Shown in pieces: positions 24,405-35,519 of a DNA stretch of 61,364 nt. A model generated the notes under the pieces. That model did no database searches. It was given only the letters and a program-made list of their open reading frames with translations, and was not told the DNA's origin. The position numbers and the translations under genes were made by a program. This DNA is from Muribaculaceae bacterium (GTDB lineage: Bacteria > Bacteroidota > Bacteroidia > Bacteroidales > Muribaculaceae): the NCBI GenBank assembly GCA_017478855.1, contig JAFVCX010000145.1, positions 1-61,364 on the forward strand. Reading direction: 5' to 3'. The first letter of the stretch is position 1; every line of letters begins with the position of its first letter.

Positions 24405-26051
24405 ATGGCAGACTTACAACAACAAATTGCCGCACTTTGCCCCCAAGCAGAATTTGACAGCACAGGTGAATTTCTGCTGGTGACGGTTCCCGACGCACAG
24501 TGGCACGCACTGGCGAGAGCCTTGAAAGAACAACTCGGTTTTGACTATCTCACAGCTCTGGTGGGTGTGGACTGGAAAGAAACGCTTGGCGTGGTGTACT
24601 ATATCACCAATAGTGACACGCAAGAAATGATTCACGTTAAAGTCACTACCGACAATCGCGAGCAACCCATGTTGCACTCGGTGAGCGATATTTGGGCAGT
24701 GGCCAACTATCAAGAGCGTGAGGTCTATGACTTCTATGGCATCATATTCATCAATCACCCCGACATGCGCCGCTTTTTCTTGCGCAACGACTGGGTGGGC
24801 TATCCTTTGCGCAAAGACTACGATGCCAGCGAGAAGCTCAATCCCTTGCGCCTTGAAGACGAGCAGAACGAAGACGACACTTGCAGTTGGGTGGAGGATG
24901 AAAAAGGCAATGTGGCCCGAGTGGCCGGCAAGGTCTTTGACGACGATGAATATGTGATTAATGTGGGACCTCAGCACCCATCGACCCACGGAGTAATGCG
25001 TTATCGCGCCTCGCTCGATGGCGAAATCGTGAAGAAAGTGGATGTGGTGAGCGGATACATTCACCGTGGCATTGAAAAAATGTGTGAAAGCCTCACCTAT
25101 CCGCAGACGCTCCTTTACACCGAGCGCATGGACTACATGGCTGCCCACATCAACCGCCACGCGCTTTGCTTGTGCATAGAGAAAGCCATGGGGCTTGAGG
25201 TGCCTCGTCGCGCTGAGCTTATTCGCTTGATAATGGATGAATTGATGCGTCTGTCTTCGCACCTGCTCAGCTATGGTTGCCTCACAATGGATCAGGGCGC
25301 AACCACAGCGTTCTTCTATGGCTTCCGCGACCGCGAGCTTATTTACGACATTTTCGACCGCACTTGTGGCGCTCGCATGTCGATGAGTTATGCCACAATT
25401 GGTGGTGTGGTGGCCGATGTTCATCCTGATTTCATTAAGGACGTGCGTCATGCCTGCGATGTGATTGAGAAAAACCTGAAAGAATATCATAAACTTTTCA
25501 CCGGCAATGTTATTGCGGTGAACCGCATGAAGGGTGTGGGCGTGCTTGACCGCGCTGATGCCCTTAACTATGCCATCACCGGCCCGAGCGGTCGTGCCAG
25601 CGGCGTGCATTGCGATGTGCGCAAAACTCATCCTTATTCGCTTTATAACGAATTTGACTTTGATGAGGTGATTCGCACCGAAGGCGACTCGATGGCTCGC
25701 TACAAGGTGCGCATGGACGAAATGGTGCAAAGCATTAAGATTTTGCGGCAGGCTTGCGACAAGTTTGAGGCCGAAGAAGGCAACGAATATATCGCAAAAG
25801 TGCCCAAAATGATAAAATTGCCTGCCGGCCACTGGTATCAACAAGTGGAGGCCAGCCGTGGCGCTTTCGGCGTGTATCTTGAAAGCGACGGAGATCCCAA
25901 ACCTTTCCAGAAACCTTACCGCCTGCACTTCCAGACACCTTGCTTCAATCTTGTGGGCATTGTGGACCTCACCTGTAAAGATAATATGATTGCAGACCTG
26001 ATCACCATCACGGCCTCTATTGACTATGTGATTCCCGATATTGACCGATAA
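24405..26051 (+). CDS. nuoCD: Fused NADH-quinone oxidoreductase subunits C and D
   Basis: 548 residues. NuoC-like part (about 1-155, with YDFYGIIFINHPDMRRFF) joined to NuoD (about 180-548, starting NVGPQHPSTHGVMR, with GYIHRGIEKM and the C-terminal DLITITASIDYVIPDIDR end; cited as ASIDYVIPDIDR). NuoD forms the quinone-binding cavity with NuoB. The C-D fusion is common in several bacterial groups. Confidence 0.96.
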   Translation: MADLQQQIAALCPQAEFDSTGEFLLVTVPDAQWHALARALKEQLGFDYLTALVGVDWKETLGVVYYITNSDTQEMIHVKVTTDNREQPMLHSVSDIWAVANYQEREVYDFYGIIFINHPDMRRFFLRNDWVGYPLRKDYDASEKLNPLRLEDEQNEDDTCSWVEDEKGNVARVAGKVFDDDEYVINVGPQHPSTHGVMRYRASLDGEIVKKVDVVSGYIHRGIEKMCESLTYPQTLLYTERMDYMAAHINRHALCLCIEKAMGLEVPRRAELIRLIMDELMRLSSHLLSYGCLTMDQGATTAFFYGFRDRELIYDIFDRTCGARMSMSYATIGGVVADVHPDFIKDVRHACDVIEKNLKEYHKLFTGNVIAVNRMKGVGVLDRADALNYAITGPSGRASGVHCDVRKTHPYSLYNEFDFDEVIRTEGDSMARYKVRMDEMVQSIKILRQACDKFEAEEGNEYIAKVPKMIKLPAGHWYQQVEASRGAFGVYLESDGDPKPFQKPYRLHFQTPCFNLVGIVDLTCKDNMIADLITITASIDYVIPDIDR

Positions 26052-26094
26052 TCGCGGAGGCTCACTACGTTTAACGACACAATTTTCCCGAAAT

Positions 26095-27180
26095 ATGAAA
26101 GAAACTTTTGATTTCTCAATCGTCACCACTTGGCTGCACCAACTTCTGTCAGGCTGCATGCCTGCATGGTTGGCCACAACTACCGAGTGTGTGATTATCG
26201 CTGTGGTGCTGCTGGCGGCCTATTCTCTCATCGCTATGGCCTACATCATGTATGAACGCTGGGTGTGTGCTTGGATTCAGTGCCGCTTGGGACCACGCCG
26301 TGTGGGCCCATGGGGACTGTTGCAAGTCTTTGCCGACGTCATCAAGATTCTGCAAAAAGAGCTCATTACTCTGTGGAAAAGCGATAAATTCTTGCATAAC
26401 CTTGCTCCCTATCTGGTGCTGGTGGCTTCAATGCTCACCTTTGCCTGCCTGCCGTGGGGCAGAGGACTGCAAATAATCGACTTCAATATCGGCGCTTTCT
26501 TTATTATAGCCGTTTCTTCGATAGGCGTGCTGGGTATTCTGCTGGCAGGCTGGTCGAGCAATAGCAAATACACCCTTATTGGTGCCATGCGCTCGGGCGC
26601 ACAAATGATTAGCTATGAACTGTCGGTGGGGCTTTCCGTTCTCACCGTTGTGTGTCTTGCCGGCACCATGAGCATCACAGGCATCGTTGAGACGCAGGCC
26701 GACGGTTGGTTCCTGTTCAAAGGACACCTGCCGGCCATCATCGCGTTCATCATCTATGTGGTGGCCGCTAACGCCGAGAACAATCGTGGTCCCTTCGACC
26801 TCCCGGAAGCTGAGCATGAGCTTACGGCCGGTTACCACACCGAGTATTCGGGCATTCACTTTGGTTTCTTCTATTTGGCCGAGTACCTGAACTTGTTTAT
26901 TGTGAGCGGCATTGCTGCATTGCTGTTCCTCGGAGGCTGGCAACCGCTGCACGTTCCCGGATGGGAAGGCTTCAATGAAATGATGAATTGCATCCCGTCG
27001 CTCATTTGGTTCTTGGGTAAAGCTTTCTTCATGACTTTCATTTTCATGTGGATTCGCTGGTCGTTCCCGCGCGTGCGCATCGACCAAATGCTTGCCCTTG
27101 AGTGGCGCTACCTCATGCCCATTGGCTTGGTCAACCTTGTGCTGATGGCCATTGTCGTGACACAAGGATGGCACTTCTAA
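26095..27180 (+). CDS. nuoH: NADH-quinone oxidoreductase subunit H
   Basis: 361 residues from the ATG at 26095, 43 bases after nuoCD. About eight membrane helices; family marks are YERWVCAWIQCRLGPRRVGPWG (cited as QCRLGPRRVGPWG), the charged loop NNRGPFDLPEAEHELTAGYHTEYSG (cited as GPFDLPEAEHELTAGYHTEY) and WIRWSFPRVRIDQ near the C-terminus. Links the quinone cavity to the antiporter subunits. In most genomes nuoI follows; here atpD follows after 47 bases. Confidence 0.97.
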   Translation: MKETFDFSIVTTWLHQLLSGCMPAWLATTTECVIIAVVLLAAYSLIAMAYIMYERWVCAWIQCRLGPRRVGPWGLLQVFADVIKILQKELITLWKSDKFLHNLAPYLVLVASMLTFACLPWGRGLQIIDFNIGAFFIIAVSSIGVLGILLAGWSSNSKYTLIGAMRSGAQMISYELSVGLSVLTVVCLAGTMSITGIVETQADGWFLFKGHLPAIIAFIIYVVAANAENNRGPFDLPEAEHELTAGYHTEYSGIHFGFFYLAEYLNLFIVSGIAALLFLGGWQPLHVPGWEGFNEMMNCIPSLIWFLGKAFFMTFIFMWIRWSFPRVRIDQMLALEWRYLMPIGLVNLVLMAIVVTQGWHF

Positions 27181-27195
27181 TGAATCAGATAATAC

Positions 27196-28733
<1,538 letters not shown>

Positions 28734-28825
28734 GTTCTCTTGATGTGGACTTGTGGTGACGTTTTCTCCAAAAAGACATATCCGCAAATCTCATCGCCGT
28801 TTTTATTATTTATCATTAAAACCAA

Positions 28826-29062
28826 ATGACACTCAAAATCATATCGGCTCAGCAAATCGAGTTTGAAGGTGAAGTGACTTCCATCACTTTGCCGGGAGCT
28901 ATGGGACAATTCCAAGTGCTCAAAAACCATGCCGCCCTCATTGCCGCGCTCGCACAAGGCACTGTGACCTACGTCACTGCCGAAGGGGAAACCCAGTCGC
29001 GCGACATTGCAGGTGGCGTTGCCGACGTCAAGAACAATGTGGTGAGTGTGTGCATGTATTAA
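28826..29062 (+). CDS. atpC: F1 ATPase subunit epsilon, short form
   Basis: 78 residues, only the N-terminal beta-sandwich (MTLKIISAQQIEFEGEV, LPGAMGQFQVLKNHAALIAAL). The two C-terminal helices that inhibit ATP hydrolysis in E. coli-type epsilon (about 135 residues) are absent; the stop is genuine in frame and atpB starts four bases later. Short epsilon is usual in Bacteroidetes. Confidence 0.93.
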   Translation: MTLKIISAQQIEFEGEVTSITLPGAMGQFQVLKNHAALIAALAQGTVTYVTAEGETQSRDIAGGVADVKNNVVSVCMY

Positions 29063-29066
29063 GGTT

Positions 29067-30131
29067 ATGAAAAAGGTAATCACTGCAATTATCACGCTGG
29101 TCATAGTGGCCCTTATGGTCTTTGGCTACTGGCGTGCTGCGCAGCACCACCATCAGAGTGGTCCCGTCAACCCCAAAGAGATCATCTATGAGCACTTGGG
29201 TGACGCCTATGGATGGGAAATTCCTTTCTCACACGACGTGCGCATCCCATTGCCCATCATTGTTAAAGGCACCGATGGCTGGCATTGCTTTTTGAGCAGC
29301 AGCATCACCGATGGCCAAACCTATGAGGGATATGCAATAGCTCACGGCGGCGACCATAACGGCAAAGTGGTGCAAGTGCTTGCCGATGGCTCGCAGGTGC
29401 GTCCGTGGGACTTCTCGGTCACAAAAAATGTGGCGGCCATTTTTGTGGCGGCTCTCATAGTGGCCTTGATGGTGTTTAGCGTGCGCAACTGGTATAAAAA
29501 ACATGGCATGAAGGCACCCCGCAAGGGCACGGCCCTGCTTGAGCTAATCGTTGATTATGTTTATACCGACACCATCCGCCCCATCATGGGCAAAGAGGCT
29601 CCTAAATATGCCCCCTATCTGCTCACGGTGTTCTTCTTTATCCTCACGATGAACCTTTTGGGTCTAATCGTGATTTTCCCGGGTGGCGCCAACCTCACGG
29701 GCAATCTTGCCGTGACGATGACACTGGCGGTCATCACCTTCTTTGTCATCAACCTCACGGGCACGCGCGAGTATTGGAAAGAAATCTTTTGGCCCGATGT
29801 GCCCCTCGCACTCAAGTGCCCGGTGCCCATGATGCCGCTCATTGAAGTGTTGGGAATGTTCACCAAGCCCATCGCCCTGATGATTCGTCTTTTTGCCAAC
29901 ATGATGGGTGGCCACATGGTGGTGCTCGTGCTCATGTTGCTCATCTTTATTTTCACAGGCATGTTTGGAGCAGCCATTGGCGGCGTGACCGCGGTGTTCT
30001 CGCTGGCATTCACACTATTTATGCTGGCACTAGACACACTGGTGAGTTTCATCCAAGCCTATGTGTTCACAATCTTGTCAACCATCTTCATCTCGATGGC
30101 CCATGTGCAGCCGCACCACGAGCATGAATAA
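29067..30131 (+). CDS. atpB: Fo ATPase subunit a
   Basis: 354 residues from ATG 29067. Longer than E. coli AtpB (271) because of an N-terminal extension: a membrane segment (about 4-22) then an exported stretch to about 115. The core has the conserved helix MFTKPIALMIRLFANMMGGHM with the essential Arg in IRLFAN, and the last helix FIQAYVFTILSTIFISMA. His-rich C-terminus. No atpI-type gene precedes it. Confidence 0.96.
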   Translation: MKKVITAIITLVIVALMVFGYWRAAQHHHQSGPVNPKEIIYEHLGDAYGWEIPFSHDVRIPLPIIVKGTDGWHCFLSSSITDGQTYEGYAIAHGGDHNGKVVQVLADGSQVRPWDFSVTKNVAAIFVAALIVALMVFSVRNWYKKHGMKAPRKGTALLELIVDYVYTDTIRPIMGKEAPKYAPYLLTVFFFILTMNLLGLIVIFPGGANLTGNLAVTMTLAVITFFVINLTGTREYWKEIFWPDVPLALKCPVPMMPLIEVLGMFTKPIALMIRLFANMMGGHMVVLVLMLLIFIFTGMFGAAIGGVTAVFSLAFTLFMLALDTLVSFIQAYVFTILSTIFISMAHVQPHHEHE

Positions 30132-30181
30132 TTCCACTCTTGCGGCGGCACAAATATAATCAGATTAAAAAACAAAAAAAT

Positions 30182-30448
<267 letters not shown>

Positions 30449-30460
30449 TCTTTCCAAACA

Positions 30461-30958
30461 ATGGAACTTTTCACGCCTGAATTTGGCCTGGTATTCTGGA
30501 TGTTTGTGGCATTTGCCTGCCTTTATGGCATCTTGGCAAAATTTGCTTGGCCCTTCATCATCAAGAGCATGGAGCAACGTGCTGACTTGATCGATAAAGG
30601 TGTGGCCTATGCACAAGAAGCCAAGGCACAACTCGATAACGCCAAAGCCGAAGCCGACCAGCTAGTGGCCGAGGCTCGCCAGCAACAGGCCGATATCTTG
30701 CGCGACGCAGCCAAAGTGCGCAACCAAATCATTGAGAATGCGCGTGGCGAAGCTGCCGTCGAGGCAAAAAAAGTTTCAGATGCAGCCCTTGTATCGATTG
30801 AACAAGCACGCAAAGAGTCGGAAAAACAGCTCCGACAAGAAGTGAGCGAAATCGCTCTGCAAATTGCCGAAAAAGTGTTGCGCCGGAATGTGAGCAACGA
30901 CGAGGCACAGCAAGAGCTCGTGGACATGTATCTGAAAGAGGTTGAGACTAAAAACTAA
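30461..30958 (+). CDS. atpF: Fo ATPase subunit b
   Basis: 165 residues: one N-terminal membrane helix (LVFWMFVAFACLYGILAKFAW) then a long charged helix rich in Ala, Glu, Gln and Lys (about 40-160), the peripheral stalk. Lies 12 bases after atpE. Confidence 0.96.
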   Translation: MELFTPEFGLVFWMFVAFACLYGILAKFAWPFIIKSMEQRADLIDKGVAYAQEAKAQLDNAKAEADQLVAEARQQQADILRDAAKVRNQIIENARGEAAVEAKKVSDAALVSIEQARKESEKQLRQEVSEIALQIAEKVLRRNVSNDEAQQELVDMYLKEVETKN

Positions 30959-30964
30959 TGCGCT

Positions 30965-31504
30965 ATGAATGACGGACTCATCCCAAAACGCTATGCAAAG
31001 GCTCTCTATAAGCTCGCACTCGAAAACGGTGACACCGATCAAATTTACGAGTTGCTTAAGCCATTGAGCCGAGGCCTTAAAGGCCTTGACGATGTGAAGC
31101 GAGTCTTGCTCAATCCCTATGTGCCTGCCGAGGACAAGGGACGAGTGATGATGCAACTCATCGGAGCCAAGCCGGGAAGCTCGCTCGACAAGTTCATGCT
31201 GCTCGTCATTAGGAACAACCGTGCCGAATATCTGCGCAAAATAGCGCTCTCTTATGTGAATCTCTACCGGCAGGAGCACAACATTGCCAAGGTCGAAGTG
31301 ACCACGGCGACCCAGCTTCCGCAGGCCGAAATCGACCGCATCGTTGACCTCGTGCGCAACCAAATGCCCGACACCACTTTTGAGGTGGAGCAGGAACTTG
31401 ATCCGGAGCTTATAGGCGGTTTTACCGTCAAGGTGGGCGACGTGCTGCTTGATGCGTCGATTAAGAATGAATTGAAACAAATGCGATTAAAACTTCACAG
31501 TTAA
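30965..31504 (+). CDS. atpH: F1 ATPase subunit delta
   Basis: 179 residues. OSCP/delta family: ten-residue start [17 protein letters not shown] and the C-terminal [21 protein letters not shown], both typical. Joins the peripheral stalk to F1. Follows atpF by 6 bases. Confidence 0.95.
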   Translation: MNDGLIPKRYAKALYKLALENGDTDQIYELLKPLSRGLKGLDDVKRVLLNPYVPAEDKGRVMMQLIGAKPGSSLDKFMLLVIRNNRAEYLRKIALSYVNLYRQEHNIAKVEVTTATQLPQAEIDRIVDLVRNQMPDTTFEVEQELDPELIGGFTVKVGDVLLDASIKNELKQMRLKLHS

Positions 31505-31515
31505 GTATATCAAAG

Positions 31516-33093
31516 ATGATTAACCCCAGCGAAATATCTGACATTCTGAAACAGCAACTCAGCGACATCGAGCGCAATGTGAGCTTCGAAGAAGTGGGCA
31601 CTGTGCTTGAGGTGGGCGACGGCGTGGCTCACGTCTACGGACTGACCAACGTCGAGGCCAACGAGCTCGTGGAGTTTGAGAATGGTGTCACAGGTGTGGC
31701 TATGAACCTCGAAGAAAGCGACGTGGGTGTGATTCTGCTCAATGAGGTGGATTCTATCGCCGAGAATATGCAGGTGCGCCGCACGGGTGAAATCGCCTCC
31801 ATCGAAGTGGGCGAGGGTCTGCTTGGCCGCGTCATCAATGTTCTTGCCGATCCCATCGATGGCCGTGGAACCATTGACGGCGAGCGCATTCGCCTGCCGC
31901 TTGAGCGCAAGGCTCCCGGCGTGATTTTCCGCCAGCCGGTGAACCAACCCCTACAAACGGGTCTGAAGGCCATCGACTCGATGATTCCCATTGGCCGTGG
32001 CCAGCGTGAGCTCATCATTGGCGACCGCCAGATTGGTAAGACGGCCATTGCCATCGACACCATCATCAATCAACGCCAAAACTACGAGGCAGGTAAACCG
32101 GTCTATTGCATTTACGTGGCTATTGGTCAAAAGGCCTCCACTGTGGCCGCCCTCGTCAATACCCTTAAAGAACACGGCGCAATGCCCTATACGGTGGTTG
32201 TGGCCGCCACAGCTGCCGACTCGGCCTCGATGCGCTACTATGCGCCCTTTGCCGGCGCAGCCATCGGCGAATACTTCCGCGACACCGGCCGCGACGCACT
32301 TGTGATTTACGACGACTTGTCGAAACATGCTGTGGCTTATCGTGAGATTTCGCTCATCCTGAAGCGACCTTCTGGCCGTGAAGCATATCCGGGCGACATC
32401 TTCTATTTGCATAGCCGCCTGCTGGAACGCGCTGCAAAAATCAACGATAACCAAGACGTGGCTGCCGTGATGAACGACCTGCCTGAAGTGCTCAAACCCC
32501 GTGTGAAGGGTGGCGGCTCTCTCACGGCACTACCCATCATCGAAACGCAGGCTGGCGACGTGAGCGCTTATATTCCCACCAATGTGATTTCTATCACCGA
32601 TGGTCAGATTTACCTTGAAAGCGCACTTTTCAACGCCGGCATTCGCCCGGCAGTGAACGTGGGCATCTCGGTGAGTCGTGTGGGTGGTAACGCACAAATC
32701 AAGTGCATGAAGAAGGTGGCAGGTACACTCAAGATTGCCCAAGCACAATATCGCGAGCTTGAGGCCTTCACCAAATTTGGTGGCGACATCGATCCTGTGA
32801 CGGCACGCACCATCGACACCGGCCGCAAAAATGAGCGTCTGCTTGTGCAACCTCAATATGAGCCTATGGCTGTGGAAGAGCAAGTGGCCATCATCTATTG
32901 TGGAGTGAACGGTCTTTTGCAAAAAGTGCCCATTGAACAGGTGGGTGAGTTTGAAAAACTCTTCATCAATTACCTGAAAGGCAAGCATCAGAGCGATGTG
33001 CTCGACGTGCTCAAATCGGGAAAAATCGATGATGACGTGATGGACAAGCTCAAAGCTGCCGCCAATGAGATCGCCGGCCAATTCAACGCTTAA
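31516..33093 (+). CDS. atpA: F1 ATPase subunit alpha
   Basis: 525 residues. Walker [16 protein letters not shown], the arginine-finger signature [14 protein letters not shown] and [17 protein letters not shown] confirm the non-catalytic alpha subunit. Full length. Confidence 0.98.
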   Translation: MINPSEISDILKQQLSDIERNVSFEEVGTVLEVGDGVAHVYGLTNVEANELVEFENGVTGVAMNLEESDVGVILLNEVDSIAENMQVRRTGEIASIEVGEGLLGRVINVLADPIDGRGTIDGERIRLPLERKAPGVIFRQPVNQPLQTGLKAIDSMIPIGRGQRELIIGDRQIGKTAIAIDTIINQRQNYEAGKPVYCIYVAIGQKASTVAALVNTLKEHGAMPYTVVVAATAADSASMRYYAPFAGAAIGEYFRDTGRDALVIYDDLSKHAVAYREISLILKRPSGREAYPGDIFYLHSRLLERAAKINDNQDVAAVMNDLPEVLKPRVKGGGSLTALPIIETQAGDVSAYIPTNVISITDGQIYLESALFNAGIRPAVNVGISVSRVGGNAQIKCMKKVAGTLKIAQAQYRELEAFTKFGGDIDPVTARTIDTGRKNERLLVQPQYEPMAVEEQVAIIYCGVNGLLQKVPIEQVGEFEKLFINYLKGKHQSDVLDVLKSGKIDDDVMDKLKAAANEIAGQFNA

Positions 33094-33123
33094 TTCTCTA
33101 TAACAGTGACTTAAACTTGAATC

Positions 33124-34008
33124 ATGTCAACTCTGCGAGAATTAAAAAGTAGAATCGGCTCGGTGGCCTCCACGCAAAAGACGACCAGCGCCATGAAGAT
33201 GATTTCGTCGGCAAAAATGCGCAAAGCTACCTACCAACTGCAACGCCTGTCACCTTACAGACAGATGGTGCAGCATGTGATTAGCCACCTGCTCACTACC
33301 GACGAAGAATTCTCCTCACCCCTCATTGTGGAGCGTGATGTGAAAAATGTGGCACTTGTGGTCTTTGGCAGCGACGACGGCCTGTGCGGAGCGTTCAATA
33401 TCAACCTGTTCAAGCAGCTGCTCGTTACCATCAATCAGGTAAAAAAAGAGTACGGTGGCTCGGTGGGCATCACAGTTATTCCTGTGGGTAAAAAGCTCAC
33501 TAAAGCTGCCAAGAAAATCGCCGGCGACGGCCTTGCGGTGCAGAGCACAACGCTAAACACACGCAGCGATGCCGATGAGCTTAACGATTTCAACAATCGG
33601 CTGCGGGTTGATTTTTTGGATGGACGCTTTGATAGGGTTGATCTGCTCTACATGCATTTCAAGAGCACCAGTCGACAGCTGTTCACACGTGAACAGTTTT
33701 TGCCGGTGAGCTACCAGAGCATAGCTGAGCAACTCGACGCACGCCTTGCCGCGCAGCCTTGCCTTTTTGAGCCTGACGCCAACACTATCTTTGGCAGTGT
33801 GCTGCCATTGCACATGCGAGCCATGATGCAAGATGTGTTTACGGAAAGTGCTGCCAGCGAACAGGCTTCGCGCGTGATGGCTATGCAAACGGCCAGCGAC
33901 AACGCCAAAGAGTTGCTTGAGTCGCTCAACTTGGAATACAACAAGCTGCGCCAGCAAAGCATCACCACCGAACTGCTCGACATCTTGGGCGGACAGGTGC
34001 AACGATAA
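33124..34008 (+). CDS. atpG: F1 ATPase subunit gamma
   Basis: 294 residues. Long N-terminal helix STLRELKSRIGSVASTQKTTSAMKMISSAKM (cited as KSRIGSVASTQKTTSAMKM), DDGLCGAFN, and the C-terminal helix with NAKELLESLNLEYNKLRQQSIT. The rotor shaft. Last gene of the ATPase block; a hairpin and 81 bases separate it from nuoI. Confidence 0.97.
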   Translation: MSTLRELKSRIGSVASTQKTTSAMKMISSAKMRKATYQLQRLSPYRQMVQHVISHLLTTDEEFSSPLIVERDVKNVALVVFGSDDGLCGAFNINLFKQLLVTINQVKKEYGGSVGITVIPVGKKLTKAAKKIAGDGLAVQSTTLNTRSDADELNDFNNRLRVDFLDGRFDRVDLLYMHFKSTSRQLFTREQFLPVSYQSIAEQLDARLAAQPCLFEPDANTIFGSVLPLHMRAMMQDVFTESAASEQASRVMAMQTASDNAKELLESLNLEYNKLRQQSITTELLDILGGQVQR

Positions 34009-34020
34009 TCAAGCCGGTGG

Positions 34021-34049
34021 CGCGAGGCTCACCAGTAGGTGGCCTCGCG
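34021..34049 (+). promoter_or_regulatory. Hairpin at the atpG-nuoI junction
   Basis: CGCGAGGC (34021-34028) pairs with GCCTCGCG (34042-34049); an inner stem CACC/GGTG closes an AGTA loop with one bulged T. It is 12 bp in total and followed by CTCTTT rather than a T run. It could be a partial terminator or an RNA-processing barrier between atp and the distal nuo genes. Confidence 0.55.
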
Positions 34050-34089
34050 ACCATGAGGCTCTTTAATAATGATTTTAATTTAAGATGAA

Positions 34090-34665
34090 ATGAGCATTAA
34101 GGAGTATTTCGTTTCTCTTTTCACGGGCATTCATAGCCTGATAAAGGGTATGGAAGTCACAAGCAAAGAGCTTGTGACACCCAAAGTCACCGAACAGTAC
34201 CCCGAAAATCGGGCTACACTGCAAATTCCCGAAAGGTTCAGGGCCACGTTGCAGTTCATCTACGACGAGCAAGGCAATCACAAGTGCATCGCTTGTCGCA
34301 GCTGCGAGCGCAACTGTCCTAACGGAACCATTCATATCGACACTCGCATGGTCGATCTGCCAAATGGCAAGAAGAAAATGAAGCTCGACAAGTACATCTA
34401 CGACTTGGGCAGCTGCACTTTCTGCGACCTGTGTGTCACTTCGTGTCCCACCAACGCTATCGAATTTTCCAACGATTTTGAGCAAGCGGTGTTTCAGCGC
34501 GAGGTGCTCATCAAGCAGCTTAACTATTTGCCCGAAAAGGACGAACCTGCTCCTGCACCGGCTCCCGCGCCTCAACAACCGGCCGCTGCCGGTGGTGACA
34601 CGACGCAGGCCCCTAAGCCTGCCGGCACCGAAAATACACAAGAAAATAATGAAGTAAAACAATAA
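34090..34665 (+). CDS. nuoI: NADH-quinone oxidoreductase subunit I
   Basis: 191 residues with two [4Fe-4S] ferredoxin motifs, CIACRSCERNCP and CTFCDLCVTSCP (N6a/N6b). The C-terminus is a Pro/Ala/Gln-rich tail of about 40 residues (APAPAPAPQQPAAAGG), unusual for the family. With NuoE, F and G absent, these clusters would be among the entry points for electrons from an unknown donor. Confidence 0.96.
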   Translation: MSIKEYFVSLFTGIHSLIKGMEVTSKELVTPKVTEQYPENRATLQIPERFRATLQFIYDEQGNHKCIACRSCERNCPNGTIHIDTRMVDLPNGKKKMKLDKYIYDLGSCTFCDLCVTSCPTNAIEFSNDFEQAVFQREVLIKQLNYLPEKDEPAPAPAPAPQQPAAAGGDTTQAPKPAGTENTQENNEVKQ

Positions 34666-34667
34666 CA

Positions 34668-35183
34668 ATGGAATCAATAGGAAACATCATCTTGTATTTC
34701 GTTATTGCGCTCGCAATAATCGTCTTCTCGGTGCTGACGGTGACCACGCGCAAAATCTTGCGCTCGGCTACCTACCTGCTCTTTGTGCTTTTTGCCACAG
34801 CACTGGTCTATTTCCAGCTGGATTATCCTTTCTTGGGCGCAGTCCAGATTGCTGTGTATGCCGGGGGCATTGTGGTGCTTTTCGTCTTCTCGATTTTGCT
34901 CACCCATGAGCCGGGCAAAGATGCCGATGCGCTGGAATCGAAACGCCGCTTGCTGGGCATTATCGCCGCGGTGCTGGGTGTTGCTACCAGCGGATATGCT
35001 CTTTTGAGCTATGCGCGCTTCTGTGGCAAACAACTGACCGAGGCTCACAGTTTTACTGTGGAAGAAATAGGAAAATTCTTGTTGAGCACCGATAAGTTTG
35101 GCTATCTGTTGCCATTTGAAGCCATCAGCGTGCTGCTGCTGGCATGTATCATAGGTGGTGTCGTGATTGCGCGGCGCCGATAA
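34668..35183 (+). CDS. nuoJ: NADH-quinone oxidoreductase subunit J
   Basis: 171 residues, five membrane helices. The conserved third-helix block LGAVQIAVYAGGIVVLFVFSI (cited as QIAVYAGGIVVLFVF) is intact. Starts 2 bases after nuoI. Confidence 0.96.
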   Translation: MESIGNIILYFVIALAIIVFSVLTVTTRKILRSATYLLFVLFATALVYFQLDYPFLGAVQIAVYAGGIVVLFVFSILLTHEPGKDADALESKRRLLGIIAAVLGVATSGYALLSYARFCGKQLTEAHSFTVEEIGKFLLSTDKFGYLLPFEAISVLLLACIIGGVVIARRR

Positions 35184-35202
35184 GAAAGGAGGAATGACGG
35201 TT

Positions 35203-35514
35203 ATGAATCTTACCTTACTCATGTATCTCGTGCCCAGCCTCGTCATGTTTGGCTGCGGCGTGTATGGCTTTCTTACGCGCAAGAATATGATTGCCATCAT
35301 GATTTCACTTGAATTGATGCTCAATTCGATTGACATAAATTTTGTGGCCTTCAACCGCTATCTTTTCCCGGAACAGATGGATGGCATGATGTTTTCACTC
35401 TTTGCCATCGCCATTGCGGCTGCCGAAACGGCGCTCGCGCTGGCTATCATCATCAATGTGTTCCGCATTGCCAAGAAGGTGGATATTAACGAACTCACTA
35501 AACTCAAATTCTAA
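35203..35514 (+). CDS. nuoK: NADH-quinone oxidoreductase subunit K
   Basis: 103 residues from the ATG at 35203 (MNLTLLMYLVPS), chosen because AAAGGAGG sits 10 bases upstream and family length is about 100; earlier in-frame starts give a non-conserved charged extension. Three helices; the essential glutamates are in ISLELMLNSI and AAAETALALAI. Confidence 0.95.
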   Translation: MNLTLLMYLVPSLVMFGCGVYGFLTRKNMIAIMISLELMLNSIDINFVAFNRYLFPEQMDGMMFSLFAIAIAAAETALALAIIINVFRIAKKVDINELTKLKF

Positions 35515-35519
35515 CGCTT

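Noticed and set aside
24414-26177. 587-codon open frame on the minus strand opposite nuoCD
   Set aside because: It lies antisense to a highly conserved fused nuoCD gene, has no family resemblance, and is a codon-bias shadow. The same applies to the 413-codon frame at 57810-59051 opposite susC.
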